Assembly: GCF_014642875.1 (NCBI RefSeq)
Contig: NZ_BMJC01000002.1
Span: 682,001 to 746,000 of the forward strand
Length of the DNA stretch: 64,000 bases
Reading direction: 5' to 3'
DNA from: Puia dinghuensis
GTDB lineage: Bacteria; Bacteroidota; Bacteroidia; Chitinophagales; Chitinophagaceae
The position numbers were made by a program, and so were the translations under genes. Numbering within the stretch: the stretch's first letter is position 1; each line of letters opens with the position of its first letter. Below, piece after piece: positions 1 through 9,232 of the stretch. The notes under the pieces are model-generated. The model saw nothing but the letters and a program-made list of their open reading frames with translations, was not told the DNA's origin and did not search any database.

Positions 1-68
1 GTCTGGGTAAAGGCGGTGCAAAAACTAAGCAGCAGGATGGTTAATAAAAAGCAATTCCTGTGAAGCAT
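1..68 (-). CDS. N-terminal fragment of an exported protein (cut by window edge)
   Basis: Reading the minus strand from an ATG at 66-68 gives 22 codons that run open to the window edge. They encode a classical signal peptide: a short basic start (MLHRN), a leucine-rich hydrophobic core, and an AFTQ end typical of Bacteroidetes signal-peptidase I sites. The body of the protein lies outside the window, so nothing can be said about its function. It is divergent from the DUF4142 gene that starts at 240, so the 171 bases between them probably hold both promoters. Confidence 0.6.
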   Translation of the reverse strand, partial: MLHRNCFLLTILLLSFCTAFTQ

Positions 69-193
69 GTTGTTGGTTATTTGTATCGTTGTGCAAAATT
101 GTATCCAACCGACGAAAGTTGCTGACGCGAAGAAAGAAGTAAGAATCAGTTAACGATTACATAAAAATTAGATAACAGTCTGAAGATAAATTC

Positions 194-222
194 AGAATAT
201 ATTCTAAAACCGCATAGATTTG
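194..222 (+). promoter_or_regulatory. 12-bp palindrome plus -7-like element before the DUF4142 gene
   Basis: AGAATATATTCT at 194-205 is a perfect palindrome. Ten bases later TAGATTTG (215-222) matches the Bacteroidetes -7 consensus TAnnTTTG exactly and lies 17 bases before the ATG at 240. No clear TTTG is found 19 bases upstream of it; the palindrome sits about where the -33 region should be, so it could be an operator. Function is inferred from position only. Confidence 0.35.
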
Positions 223-239
223 GTTAACAGAAAAATCAC

Positions 240-770
240 ATGCGGCATTCCGGGCTAATACTTTTTTTCGGGGTGATGGTTCTGACCATGCGTTGCACCG
301 ACGCAACGGAGTACTCCAACGCCTCCTATAGAAATGCGACAGACCTGCACTTCCAGGTTGCCGCCAGTTATGACAATTTTGATGAGATAGGTACAGGATC
401 GCTGGCATCGGCAAACGCCTCGGACAGTAGTGTCCGGCTGTTTGGACAAACTATGGTCACCGGGTACAGTGCCGCGGAAAGTGAGCTGAAGAAGATAACC
501 GACAGCGTACAAGCCATTATCCCACAAGGGTCCGACCCGGCGCATCAGGCACTGTTGGTCGTACTGCAAAAGCTTTCAGGGGCGGCTTTCGACACTACCT
601 ATCTGCGTGGACAGCTACAGGATCATGACAGCAGCATTACGCTCTATCAATCCGAGCTGACCAATGGAAATTATATTTCCCTCCTACAATACGCCCGTAA
701 ATATCTGGTACTACTGCAAATGCAAAGAATGACGGCGGACAGTCTGCTAAGGGCGATACAGCACCCCTAA
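240..770 (+). CDS. DUF4142 domain envelope protein
   Basis: A 176-residue protein of the DUF4142 family, which are small exported alpha-helical, ferritin-like proteins of unknown role. Family hallmarks visible are the helix with VRLFGQTMVTGYSAAESELK (about residues 64-83), the HQALLVVLQKLSGAAFDTTYL stretch near the middle, and QDHDSSITLYQSEL. Length agrees with the family. The N-terminus is hydrophobic and ends in MRC around residue 18, a poor lipobox; the protein could be a lipoprotein or have a cleaved signal. It is monocistronic, with a 342-base gap after it. Family assignment is fairly sure; function is unknown. Confidence 0.8.
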   Translation: MRHSGLILFFGVMVLTMRCTDATEYSNASYRNATDLHFQVAASYDNFDEIGTGSLASANASDSSVRLFGQTMVTGYSAAESELKKITDSVQAIIPQGSDPAHQALLVVLQKLSGAAFDTTYLRGQLQDHDSSITLYQSELTNGNYISLLQYARKYLVLLQMQRMTADSLLRAIQHP

Positions 771-1112
771 ATGATGCGGGCTTTCCCCGGTGAACTACCC
801 CACCCTGCCAGTTCGCCACCGTGCCGGTGCGTGGCCCATCCTTTGCAGAGATATGATCGGCTTTTAATAGGATATTGGATTTTAGCAACGGCCTGGATTT
901 CTATCCGGGCTTCTTTGCTTGGGGTGGGCAGTAATAAGGGTATGTGCCTAAGAGACGGTAAGTTTACCGATAAAGATTCCCAATGGGGGGTGGGGGAAGT
1001 TAGGGGAAAAAGGAAATCCAGTGCATATTTGTGATGGTCTTGTCCCTCTGAAAACCGTCACCTGTCGACCCTTCATTCGGTAGCCGTAAGAAATGCCCTT
1101 TACCCCTGGCCT
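771..1112. other. Intergenic stretch without a supported gene
   Basis: A 342-base gap between the DUF4142 gene and the propeller kinase. One open frame (771-1034) exists, but its product has no recognisable domain, no signal peptide and an irregular composition, so I do not call it. No RNA gene or convincing promoter was recognised. If the kinase starts later (see that entry), the gap extends to about 1205. Confidence 0.5.
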
Positions 1113-4100
1113 GTGCCTACTGCCCTGAATGCATTAACCTACCACGACCCTGGTGGGTTTTTTGTTGCGGCGGAAAGTCCCTTATTTTGCTTCAAACCTC
1201 GGTCATTGTCAAAGAGATATCTTTCCTTCTTCTTCTGCTGCTGGTTATGCGGGCTTCCCTTTGGGGTATTGGCCCAGGAATACAGCTATGTGGATTATAC
1301 CGTCAAAGACGGGCTGGCGGGGTCAACCGTCTATGGGATGGCGTTGGACAAGGAAGGTTTCCTCTGGTTTGCCACGGAAACCGGGCTGAGCCGGTTCGAC
1401 GGCATCCATTTCCGCAACTTTTATATGAGTGACGGGCTTCCCGACAACGAGGTCCTCCAATTATTCGTCGATTCCAGAAACCGGGTATGGATCATCCCTT
1501 TTAAATACAGCATTTGTTATTACCTGAACGGGAAGATCCATAACCAGGAGAACGATGCTTTGCTACGGAAACTGACCATTCGCAGCGAGATTGTTAACAT
1601 AATAGAGGATGCCGCCGGCAATATCATCATCGCGGAGAAAAAAGCCATTCATCTGCTTTCAGCCGACGGTACGATCACCGATATCGATGAATTTGGAGGC
1701 AAGGCGTTCGATCTGCTACAGGCAGGCATCAATAAAGAGGGAAAATGCCGCATTTTCCTGCAATTCGTTGCCGTTATCGAGACCCGCCTGGATAAGGGCA
1801 AACTGGTCTATGAGGGTACGATCCATATCCCTGGGCCCAACAATTCCAGCTCGACCTATATCAGTCCGCAACTGCGCATGATTGAATCTGGGGATAGCCT
1901 TCTTTTTTTCGACATCCGCGGGGATAAGCGTTTTACCATGCGTATGCCAAAGGGATTTATCAATATTTCCAGGCTCAACGACAGCAGCCTTACCCTCAAT
2001 GCCTACTCCGGCGCCCTCCTGCTGGACATCAGGCACAGGAAGATCATCGACAGCTTTCTATCAGGCCAAACGGTGAGCGGCGTCCTCGAAGACCCGGACG
2101 GCGGGCTATGGTTCAGCACCCTGGGTGGCGGCATTCACCGGCTCGCCACCCGCAACGCCATCCATTATTCCTTTCGTAGGGACAACACCCTCTTTCCCGT
2201 ATTCAGCATTCTAAAGGTGGATTCGGCTTTGTATGTAGGAACCGACCGGTTTTATCTCTGGACCAGTGTCAATAACGGAAGGACCTTCCGCAGCCACCAG
2301 ATCTACAACCGGTTTAGCCGGGGCAGGGTCATCACCATCGTACAGGCAGGCGAAAAGAAGATCATCGCCGGGACAGATGGGGGCACCTTTAGCATCGAAA
2401 AAGGCGGAGAAAAAAGTTGGCTGATGTGGCAACGAGGGGCGGTGAAGGCAATGAGCGTCATCAGCGACACAACCTTTATGGAAATCACCGGCATCAGTGC
2501 CCGGATCATGCGTCTTACGGGCGGGGACCCGCTTGATACGCTTTGGCCCGGCCGCTCTACCTGCGGCTGTCTGCAAAACGATAGTTGTTACATCGGGACC
2601 CTCACCGGGCTCTACGCCCTTTCTCTTGCCAAAAGATCGGCCAGACCGGAAGAACTCTTCCGGGGCGGCGTCTCGGCCGTTCAGGCTTCGCCTGATGGAG
2701 TGATTTGGGCGGCTACCTATGGGGAAGGGCTTGTCCTTTATAAGAACGACCGGGAGGTACGACGGATAACCGTAGAAGATGGGTTGACGAGTAATATTTG
2801 CCGTTATCTTTTTATCGGCGAAGGAAATGTATGGGTTGGCACGGATAAAGGGCTGAACAAGATCACGCTATCTAAAGACGCGGTGGACGGATATAAAATA
2901 ATCCATTTTACCAGTGCCGATGGGCTCAGCTCCAATATCATCAATACCGTTTTTGTAAAAGGCAAAAAGGTATATGTGGGAACTCCGGAGGGAATGACCG
3001 TGTTGAATGAAGATAAGATCGTCAAGTCTGGTGAATGCCTGCTCCGGCTCACCGACATCACCATCGCCGGCAAAGACTGGCCGCTGGATACGGCAAATTT
3101 CACCCTTCCGCATAAAGAGAATGACCTCCAATTCGAGTATGTCGGTATCAGCTATCAATCAGAAGGGGCCATCCACTACCGGTACCGGCTGCTGGGGGCG
3201 GACGAACGATGGAAGACGACGGACCAGACCTTTTTACACTACCCTTCCCTACCCCCGGGACAATATGTGCTGGAGATGGTTGCCATCAACAAGTCCGGCG
3301 AGACCAGCAACACCCTGCAGCTTCCGTTTGCCATCGATAAACCCCTGTGGGAGAAGAACTGGATGCGGGCCCTGTTCATCCTGGCGGCCGGCGGGCTCAT
3401 CTGGCTGGTATTCTACCAGCGGGTTCGAGCGATAAGGAGAAAAGAAGCCGAAAAATCGGCAACCGCCACCCGAATAGCAGAGCTCGAGCAGATGGCGCTG
3501 CGGTCGCAGATGAATCCGCATTTTATTTTCAACAGCCTCAACTCGATACAGCTGTTCGTAATGGAGAAGGATGTCCGTGGCGCCAATGAATATATCACGC
3601 ATTTCTCCCGGCTGATAAGACAAACACTGGACATTTCCGCAAAGGCTGCCATCACATTACAGGAAGAAACAGACTATCTTTCCACCTATCTCGAACTGGA
3701 AAAAAGACGGTTTGAGTATGCCTTCGACTATACCCTCTCGGTTGATGCCGAACTGAACAAAAGGGAGCTATCCATTCCGCCTATGATCCTTCAGCCTTAT
3801 GTCGAAAATGCCATAGTACATGGTATTGCACACCGGATTGACAAAAAAGGGTACATCACTATCAAAATAGAATCGGATTTTTATTATCTTATCTGCACCG
3901 TTGAGGATAATGGCGTGGGCCGGGAAGTTGCGGCGCTGTATAAAAGCAGGAACCCCATCCAATACCCGTCAAAGGGAATGCAACTGACGGCCAAAAGGAT
4001 CGCCATCCTGAACAGCACAATGAAAAACCCGATCTCTACCGTCGTCGAGGATATCGCAGAGCAAGACGGAGAGACGGGTGGTACCCGGGTCATTGTACGG

Positions 4101-4118
4101 TTTCCATTAGACCTTTAA
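1113..4118 (+). CDS. Propeller-type sensor histidine kinase, LytS class
   Basis: A membrane sensor of about 1000 residues. After a hydrophobic signal (FFFCCWLCG...VLAQ, ending near residue 55) come repeated two-component propeller blades (DGLAGSTVYGMALDKEGFLWFAT, DGLPDNEVLQLF and others) to about residue 640, a Y_Y_Y domain (about 680-745), one transmembrane helix (about 755-775), a coiled coil and a PF06580 His_kinase domain with the phospho-acceptor motif NPHFIFNSLNSIQ, then an HATPase with VENAIVHG. The periplasmic propeller is expected to sense a ligand. The first 31 residues before the signal peptide look unnatural; an in-frame TTG at 1206 may be the true start. The LytTR regulator follows 9 bases downstream and is the obvious partner. 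Confidence 0.88.
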   Translation: MPTALNALTYHDPGGFFVAAESPLFCFKPRSLSKRYLSFFFCCWLCGLPFGVLAQEYSYVDYTVKDGLAGSTVYGMALDKEGFLWFATETGLSRFDGIHFRNFYMSDGLPDNEVLQLFVDSRNRVWIIPFKYSICYYLNGKIHNQENDALLRKLTIRSEIVNIIEDAAGNIIIAEKKAIHLLSADGTITDIDEFGGKAFDLLQAGINKEGKCRIFLQFVAVIETRLDKGKLVYEGTIHIPGPNNSSSTYISPQLRMIESGDSLLFFDIRGDKRFTMRMPKGFINISRLNDSSLTLNAYSGALLLDIRHRKIIDSFLSGQTVSGVLEDPDGGLWFSTLGGGIHRLATRNAIHYSFRRDNTLFPVFSILKVDSALYVGTDRFYLWTSVNNGRTFRSHQIYNRFSRGRVITIVQAGEKKIIAGTDGGTFSIEKGGEKSWLMWQRGAVKAMSVISDTTFMEITGISARIMRLTGGDPLDTLWPGRSTCGCLQNDSCYIGTLTGLYALSLAKRSARPEELFRGGVSAVQASPDGVIWAATYGEGLVLYKNDREVRRITVEDGLTSNICRYLFIGEGNVWVGTDKGLNKITLSKDAVDGYKIIHFTSADGLSSNIINTVFVKGKKVYVGTPEGMTVLNEDKIVKSGECLLRLTDITIAGKDWPLDTANFTLPHKENDLQFEYVGISYQSEGAIHYRYRLLGADERWKTTDQTFLHYPSLPPGQYVLEMVAINKSGETSNTLQLPFAIDKPLWEKNWMRALFILAAGGLIWLVFYQRVRAIRRKEAEKSATATRIAELEQMALRSQMNPHFIFNSLNSIQLFVMEKDVRGANEYITHFSRLIRQTLDISAKAAITLQEETDYLSTYLELEKRRFEYAFDYTLSVDAELNKRELSIPPMILQPYVENAIVHGIAHRIDKKGYITIKIESDFYYLICTVEDNGVGREVAALYKSRNPIQYPSKGMQLTAKRIAILNSTMKNPISTVVEDIAEQDGETGGTRVIVRFPLDL

Positions 4119-4127
4119 TCAACTTCT

Positions 4128-4874
4128 ATGATAAATTATGTCCTTATCGACGACGAACCGAAGAACACCAAGATCCTCAAGAGCATGATAGCCGAATTCT
4201 GTCCCAATACCAAGTTTGTGGGAGCGGCCCCGGGGGTTGCCGATGGCGAGGTGATGATCCGGCGGGAGCAGCCCGACCTGGTATTCCTTGATATCCAGTT
4301 GTCCCACGAAAATGCATTCGATCTGCTGGACAGGCTTCTGCCGGTGACATTCGAGGTGATCTTCGTCACAGCTTACAACGAATATGCGGTGAAGGCCTTT
4401 CGCTATTCGGCATTGGATTACCTGTTGAAACCCGTGAACATCCAGGAATTATGCGCTGCAGTAGCCAGGGTGGACGAGAAGATGCGACTTCGGAGTACTA
4501 ACCAGCAGTTGCACAATCTTCTCTCCAATCTCCGCAGCCCCGAGGTTACGACACATAAACTGGCCATTCCTAATGCGGAGAGCCTGACCTTTATTTCGGT
4601 GAGTGATATCGTGCGTTGTGAAGCAAGCGGTGGTTATACCACTTTCTTTTTGACCAATGGAGAGAAGATGCTGTCGACAAAAACGATAAAAGAGTATGAA
4701 GATGTACTCCCGCCGGATATCTTTCTTCGCATCCATAGCAAACATATCGTCAACATCCTGCACGTCAAAAAGTACCATAGGGGAAGAGGGGGGTATGTGG
4801 AGATGGATGGGCGATATACAATAGAAGTATCGGCGCGACGCAAGGCTGATTTCCTGAGCCGTTTTGGGTTCTGA
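4128..4874 (+). CDS. LytTR family response regulator
   Basis: A 248-residue regulator with an N-terminal receiver domain (VLIDDEP, phospho-acceptor Asp in LVFLDIQL, FVTAYNEYAVKAF, and KPVN with the conserved Lys) and a C-terminal LytTR DNA-binding domain (about 145-245; typical CEASGGYTTFFLTNGE and FLRIHSKHIVNILHV motifs). It follows the propeller kinase by 9 bases and is almost certainly its cognate regulator. The target genes are unknown; neighbouring envelope genes are candidates. Confidence 0.93.
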   Translation: MINYVLIDDEPKNTKILKSMIAEFCPNTKFVGAAPGVADGEVMIRREQPDLVFLDIQLSHENAFDLLDRLLPVTFEVIFVTAYNEYAVKAFRYSALDYLLKPVNIQELCAAVARVDEKMRLRSTNQQLHNLLSNLRSPEVTTHKLAIPNAESLTFISVSDIVRCEASGGYTTFFLTNGEKMLSTKTIKEYEDVLPPDIFLRIHSKHIVNILHVKKYHRGRGGYVEMDGRYTIEVSARRKADFLSRFGF

Positions 4875-4875
4875 C

Positions 4876-4918
4876 ATAAAAAAAGACCATCCCTTACCCA
4901 TGTAAAAAGGATGGTCTT
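4876..4918 (-). terminator. Intrinsic terminator of the beta-helix lipoprotein gene
   Basis: A 10-bp perfect inverted repeat, AAGACCATCC (4883-4892) with GGATGGTCTT (4909-4918), loop 16. Read on the minus strand the hairpin is followed by a run of T (the A-run at 4878-4884), the arrangement of a Rho-independent terminator for the gene that stops at 5035. Lying directly after the stop of the LytTR gene, it may also limit plus-strand transcription, though that side has no T-run. Confidence 0.7.
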
Positions 4919-5034
4919 GACCCTTAAAACAACCTGTCGCAACTACAATATGATGCTTTTTTCTATGTGATCAGCAAAGCTGGACAATCGACACCGGCAG
5001 GTCGATAAATATCGATTTTGCACCGGACGAAGGT

Positions 5035-6276
5035 CTAGAGGATGCGGGTACCCGCTACATACAATTTATAGCCATTGGCGGAGATATTCGAATAGGAAGC
5101 CGTTGCGTCCGACAGGGCGGTGAGATAAGTATCTCCGGTGAGCGTCCAGGTGCTTGTGGCATCGAGGATCACTTTTGCCGTCCTGGCAACATTGCCGGGA
5201 TTGATCTTGCCGGTATAAGCCGAGCTGTTGGTAAGATCGAGGGTTACCCCACTGCTGGCATCCGCGTATAGCATTCCGCTGAGGGTCTGTCCGCTGGTGA
5301 CAAGCAGCGTGCCACCCCCGCTGGTTGCGGTGCCTGCTCCCCACGCACCTTCCATCGCCCTTATCAACGTGTCGCAACTATTCGTAAGCGTGACCCCTGT
5401 CAGGTAAATGGTGGCGGAATCATTGGTATTATAGAACAGACCACCGGCCGTACCCGTATAGGTGAACGAACCGCCGGTGATAGTCAACACCCCGCTGGCG
5501 CCCGAGGCATCGCCGGAATAGCTTTGGTATACGAGGGCGCCCCATTTGTTGTAGGTGGACTTTATTGTACAATTCTTCAGCGTAACCGAGTTTGCGCCTT
5601 CCACGACCACGGCTTCCGCTCCGGTGGTGGTAAGGGTCGAGCCGGTGCAGGTGATGGAGCCGGTGGAATATACGGCGGCAGAATTACCACCGCTGGCTGA
5701 ATATGATCCACCGCTGACCGTCACCGTGCCGCCGCCCCTGTCAGTAGCGATGACGCTGGCGCTGCTGCCGGAAGTGGTGGCGATGATATTGGTCGCCGTG
5801 AGCGTGGCGCCGCCTGCGGCGTAGATGCCATGGGCATTGGCCCCCGTGCAAAGGATGGTGTCGGTATTCAGGCTAACGGTGGAAGTCCCATAGGAGAATA
5901 CGCCGTTGCCACCCTTGCCGGAGGTGGTAATAGAATCGTTGTTAAGGGTTATCGAGCTGCCCGCAGTGGCCAGGACGGCGGCGTTGAGGCCATAGAAGCT
6001 GCTGCTGTCGGTGGAGGTAGTTGCGCCCGAAGACCAGATGTCCGAATAGGTGAGCACGTAGGTTCCGGCGCCCGTCACTTCCACCGCAGCCGTATCCGAG
6101 ATGGTCGAATACCAGGTCTTACCGGTTTGCGTCACAGAACTGCCGCTTTGATAATAATACGTGGTAGTTGAACTTGTCGTGGAAGCGGTGATGGAGGAAG
6201 AGGAGATGACATCCTTTTTGGTGCAGCCCATGAGGACCACCATCATTGCCAGGAGGGAATTTACGGAATTTTTCAT
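5035..6276 (-). CDS. Right-handed beta-helix surface lipoprotein
   Basis: About 413 residues from the ATG at 6274-6276, chosen because it begins a proper lipoprotein signal (MKNSVNSLLAMMVVLMGC, lipobox LMGC). An in-frame ATG further upstream (6330) adds a non-signal extension. The mature part is rich in Ser, Thr, Gly and Ala and nearly free of Lys and Arg, with repeated short strands of the form SITLNNDSITTSG, TLTATNIIATTSG and SVTLKNCTIKST. This is the pattern of parallel beta-helix proteins of the autotransporter or polymorphic membrane protein type. No catalytic motif is recognised; an adhesin or structural surface role is only a guess. Convergent with the LytTR gene and closed by its own terminator. 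Confidence 0.7.
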   Translation of the reverse strand: MKNSVNSLLAMMVVLMGCTKKDVISSSSITASTTSSTTTYYYQSGSSVTQTGKTWYSTISDTAAVEVTGAGTYVLTYSDIWSSGATTSTDSSSFYGLNAAVLATAGSSITLNNDSITTSGKGGNGVFSYGTSTVSLNTDTILCTGANAHGIYAAGGATLTATNIIATTSGSSASVIATDRGGGTVTVSGGSYSASGGNSAAVYSTGSITCTGSTLTTTGAEAVVVEGANSVTLKNCTIKSTYNKWGALVYQSYSGDASGASGVLTITGGSFTYTGTAGGLFYNTNDSATIYLTGVTLTNSCDTLIRAMEGAWGAGTATSGGGTLLVTSGQTLSGMLYADASSGVTLDLTNSSAYTGKINPGNVARTAKVILDATSTWTLTGDTYLTALSDATASYSNISANGYKLYVAGTRIL

Positions 6277-6384
6277 GTGTAGTGTTTTATTATGATACTT
6301 TGGGTTGGGGCGGGTAGTTGTCCCTTTCACATTTCGGATGAGGTGAACGGGGGCGATGTAGCGGTGAAATTGTATATTGTGCCG

Positions 6385-6756
6385 ATGAAAGGATTAAAGA
6401 CGATTATTTTTCTTCTCATCTCCAACAGCTTCATGACCCTGGCCTGGTACGGCCACCTGAAATTCAAAGAATATCCCTGGGGCAGGCATCTGACCCTGTT
6501 TACCATCATCCTTATCAGTTGGGGGATGGCTTTTTTCGAATACCTCTTCCAGGTGCCGGCCAACGAGAGCGGATTTAAGGACAATGGCGGACCCTTTACG
6601 CTGGTGCAGCTGAAGACCATCCAGGAGGCTATTACTCTCATCGTATTTATGGCATTTACCCTTATCGCTTTTAAAGGGGAAAAGCTCCATTGGAATCACC
6701 TTGCGGGGTTTGCCCTTATCGTGCTGGCGGTATTCGTCATTTTTAAAAAGTGGTAG
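6385..6756 (+). CDS. DUF486 / DMT-family small membrane protein
   Basis: A 123-residue integral membrane protein of the DUF486 family (related to the drug/metabolite transporter superfamily). Four hydrophobic segments are visible, with the family signature SNSFMTLAWYGHLKF near the start, SWGMAFFEYLFQVPANE in the middle, and FTLVQLKTIQEAITLIVF. The start at 6385 is chosen because it gives the family's usual length; upstream in-frame ATGs add residues unlike the family. Transport activity is not established for the family. Confidence 0.85.
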   Translation: MKGLKTIIFLLISNSFMTLAWYGHLKFKEYPWGRHLTLFTIILISWGMAFFEYLFQVPANESGFKDNGGPFTLVQLKTIQEAITLIVFMAFTLIAFKGEKLHWNHLAGFALIVLAVFVIFKKW

Positions 6757-6800
6757 GCTGGCGGGTGTAACCTTTAGGGATTTTCGGGCGTCAAATATCT

Positions 6801-9227
6801 ATGCTACAGAACTACCTTAAAGTCGCCCTGCGCAACCTTTGGAAAAGCAAGGGTTTTTCGGCTATCAACATCATCGGCCTGGCAGCAGGCCTTGGCGTAT
6901 GCCTGCTTATCGTCCTATATGTCATCGACGAGCTGAGTTATGACAAATATAATTTGAAGGCGGACAGGATCTACCGCATCGACGCGGACATCTATTTCAA
7001 TAATACCGGGTTCCTGGCAGCGGTAACCCCGAAGCCGATGGCGCTGACGCTGGTGAAGGAGTATCCGCAGGTGGAGCAGATGGTAAGGACGAATTACCAG
7101 GGGGATATCATGGTGAAGAAGGGGGCCAACTACATCCAGGACCATCACCTGGTGTTTGCCGACTCTACCTTTTTCCAGGTGTTCACCGTGCCGATGATCG
7201 CGGGCGACCCTAAGACGGCGCTGAACGAGCCACACAGCATCGCGATCGACGAAAGCGTGGCGAGGCGGTATTTCAATAGCACGGATGTCGTGGGCAAGAC
7301 GCTTGAACTCGAGAACCACACCGTCTGTAAAGTGACGGGGATCTTCAGGGATATGCCGAAACAGTCGCATTTCCATTTCAGCTTTATCCGGCCTCTCCGG
7401 GATGGGTATAACCGGGGAGATGACAACGACTGGCTGAGTAATAACTACATCAGTTATATCCTGTTAAAGCCCGGTGTCAGCCGGGATTTTATGCAGGGCC
7501 GCGTCGATGCCACCGTCGACCAATACATCGGAAAGCAATTGTTCGACCTGTTGCATACCTCTACTCAGGATTTGAAGAAACAAGGCAATTATTTCAAGTA
7601 TCCCCTGATACCGCTGTTGGATATCCACCTTCATTCCAACAAATCGTATGAATTCGAGGCCAACGGCAATATCAACTTCGTCTATATCTTTTCGTTCATT
7701 GCGATGCTGATCCTGCTGATCGCCTGCGTCAACTTCATGAACCTGAGCACGGCCCGGAGCGCCAATCGCGCCAAGGAGGTAGGCATCCGCAAGGTGGCCG
7801 GGAGTACGAAGGGGTATCTTATCGCGCAGTTTCTGACGGAGTCGGTGCTGATGAGTTTTTTCTCGCTGCTGCTTGCGCTGGGCATCGCGGAGCTGTTGCT
7901 GCCGATGTTCAACCATCTTGCGGGTAAGGAACTGGACGCGGGAATGTTATTCTCTGGCCGGTTGCTGCCGGTGCTGGTGGTGCTGGTGCTCATGGTCGGG
8001 GTCATCGCCGGCAGCTATCCTGCTTTCTATCTGTCGTCCTTCCAGCCGATAGCGGTGTTGAAGGGGAAGATCGCGTCGGGTTTCAGGAGCAGCTGGCTGC
8101 GCAGCAGCCTGGTGGTCTTCCAGTTCACCATTTCCATTGCCCTTATCATCGGGACGCTGGTGATCTACAACCAACTAAAGTATATCCGGAGCCGGGAGCT
8201 TGGTTTCAACCGGGAGCAGGTGCTGGTGATCCATGGTGCCTATGAGGCTGGTGATGCCATTAAAAGTTTCCGTCAGGAGTTGCTCAAGCTGTCCGGGGTT
8301 GCCGACGCCACCCTTTCCGGCGACCTGCCCGTGTCGGGCGGAGGCTATAACCAGAACGGCTGGTTTCGCGATGCTTCGCTGGATGCCAAACGGGTGGTGG
8401 TGCTGACCAGCCTCAACGTGGATGAGCATTATATCCCGACGCTGGGGATGCAGATGGTGAAGGGGCGGGATTTTGCGCCGCGGGATTTCCCTACCGACTC
8501 GGTTGGGATCATCCTGAACGAGGCCGCGGTGCAATTGCTGGGTCTGAAGGACCCGGTGAACGAGACGCTGTACCGGCCCGGGGACAATTTTCGGCCGATG
8601 CCCATGCACGTGATCGGGGTGGTGAAAGATTTTAATTTCAATTCCATGCATGAGAAGGTGGGTCCGCTGGTGATGCAATTGGGCGACAACAGGGGAATGA
8701 TGGCCGTCCGGCTTCTCCCCGGCACGGCTTCGTCGCTGCCGCAGCGGATAGAAGACAGATGGCGGAGCATTGCGCATGGTGTGCCTTTCAGCTATACTTT
8801 CATGGACAATGACTTTGACCATCTTTATCATGCAGAGCAACAGACGGGGCAGGTATTCATCACGTTTGCCCTATTTGCGATACTCATTGCCTGTCTGGGG
8901 TTGTTGGGGCTGGTGACCTATGCTGCCGAGCAGCGGATGAAGGAGATCGGTATCCGGAAGGTGCTGGGCGCCAGGGTTGGGACCATCGTTGGGTTGCTGA
9001 GCAAGGATTTCGCCAGGCTGGTGTTCATCGCGTCGCTGATCGCCTTTCCGCTGTCGTGGTGGGCGATGAACCAGTGGTTGCAGAGTTTTGCCTATCGCAT
9101 CGGCATCAGCTGGTGGATATTCGTGGCGGCGGGTATGGCGGCGTTGCTGATCGCGCTGGTGACGGTGAGTTTTCAGACGATAAGGGCGGCCGTTGCTAAT
9201 CCTGTGAGGGCGTTGAGGAGCGAGTAA
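6801..9227 (+). CDS. MacB/FtsX-type ABC transporter permease
   Basis: An 808-residue permease with the Bacteroidetes double-FtsX layout: N-terminal anchor helix (NIIGLAAGLGVCLLIVLYV, about 22-42), MacB periplasmic core domain (about 50-260), three-helix FtsX block (about 280-420, with the conserved NFMNLSTARSANRAKEVGIRK), a second anchor and periplasmic domain (about 425-670), and a second FtsX block (about 690-800, EQRMKEIGIRKVLGA) ending in ALRSE. Such proteins pair with a MacB-like ATPase or act as mechanotransmitters; no ATPase gene is present in the window. It ends 5 bases from the convergent alcohol dehydrogenase gene. Confidence 0.9.
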   Translation: MLQNYLKVALRNLWKSKGFSAINIIGLAAGLGVCLLIVLYVIDELSYDKYNLKADRIYRIDADIYFNNTGFLAAVTPKPMALTLVKEYPQVEQMVRTNYQGDIMVKKGANYIQDHHLVFADSTFFQVFTVPMIAGDPKTALNEPHSIAIDESVARRYFNSTDVVGKTLELENHTVCKVTGIFRDMPKQSHFHFSFIRPLRDGYNRGDDNDWLSNNYISYILLKPGVSRDFMQGRVDATVDQYIGKQLFDLLHTSTQDLKKQGNYFKYPLIPLLDIHLHSNKSYEFEANGNINFVYIFSFIAMLILLIACVNFMNLSTARSANRAKEVGIRKVAGSTKGYLIAQFLTESVLMSFFSLLLALGIAELLLPMFNHLAGKELDAGMLFSGRLLPVLVVLVLMVGVIAGSYPAFYLSSFQPIAVLKGKIASGFRSSWLRSSLVVFQFTISIALIIGTLVIYNQLKYIRSRELGFNREQVLVIHGAYEAGDAIKSFRQELLKLSGVADATLSGDLPVSGGGYNQNGWFRDASLDAKRVVVLTSLNVDEHYIPTLGMQMVKGRDFAPRDFPTDSVGIILNEAAVQLLGLKDPVNETLYRPGDNFRPMPMHVIGVVKDFNFNSMHEKVGPLVMQLGDNRGMMAVRLLPGTASSLPQRIEDRWRSIAHGVPFSYTFMDNDFDHLYHAEQQTGQVFITFALFAILIACLGLLGLVTYAAEQRMKEIGIRKVLGARVGTIVGLLSKDFARLVFIASLIAFPLSWWAMNQWLQSFAYRIGISWWIFVAAGMAALLIALVTVSFQTIRAAVANPVRALRSE

Positions 9228-9232
9228 GGACA

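Noticed and set aside
771-1034. Open frame of 87 codons after the DUF4142 gene
   Set aside because: No domain, no signal, irregular composition and a start directly on the previous stop; likely chance.
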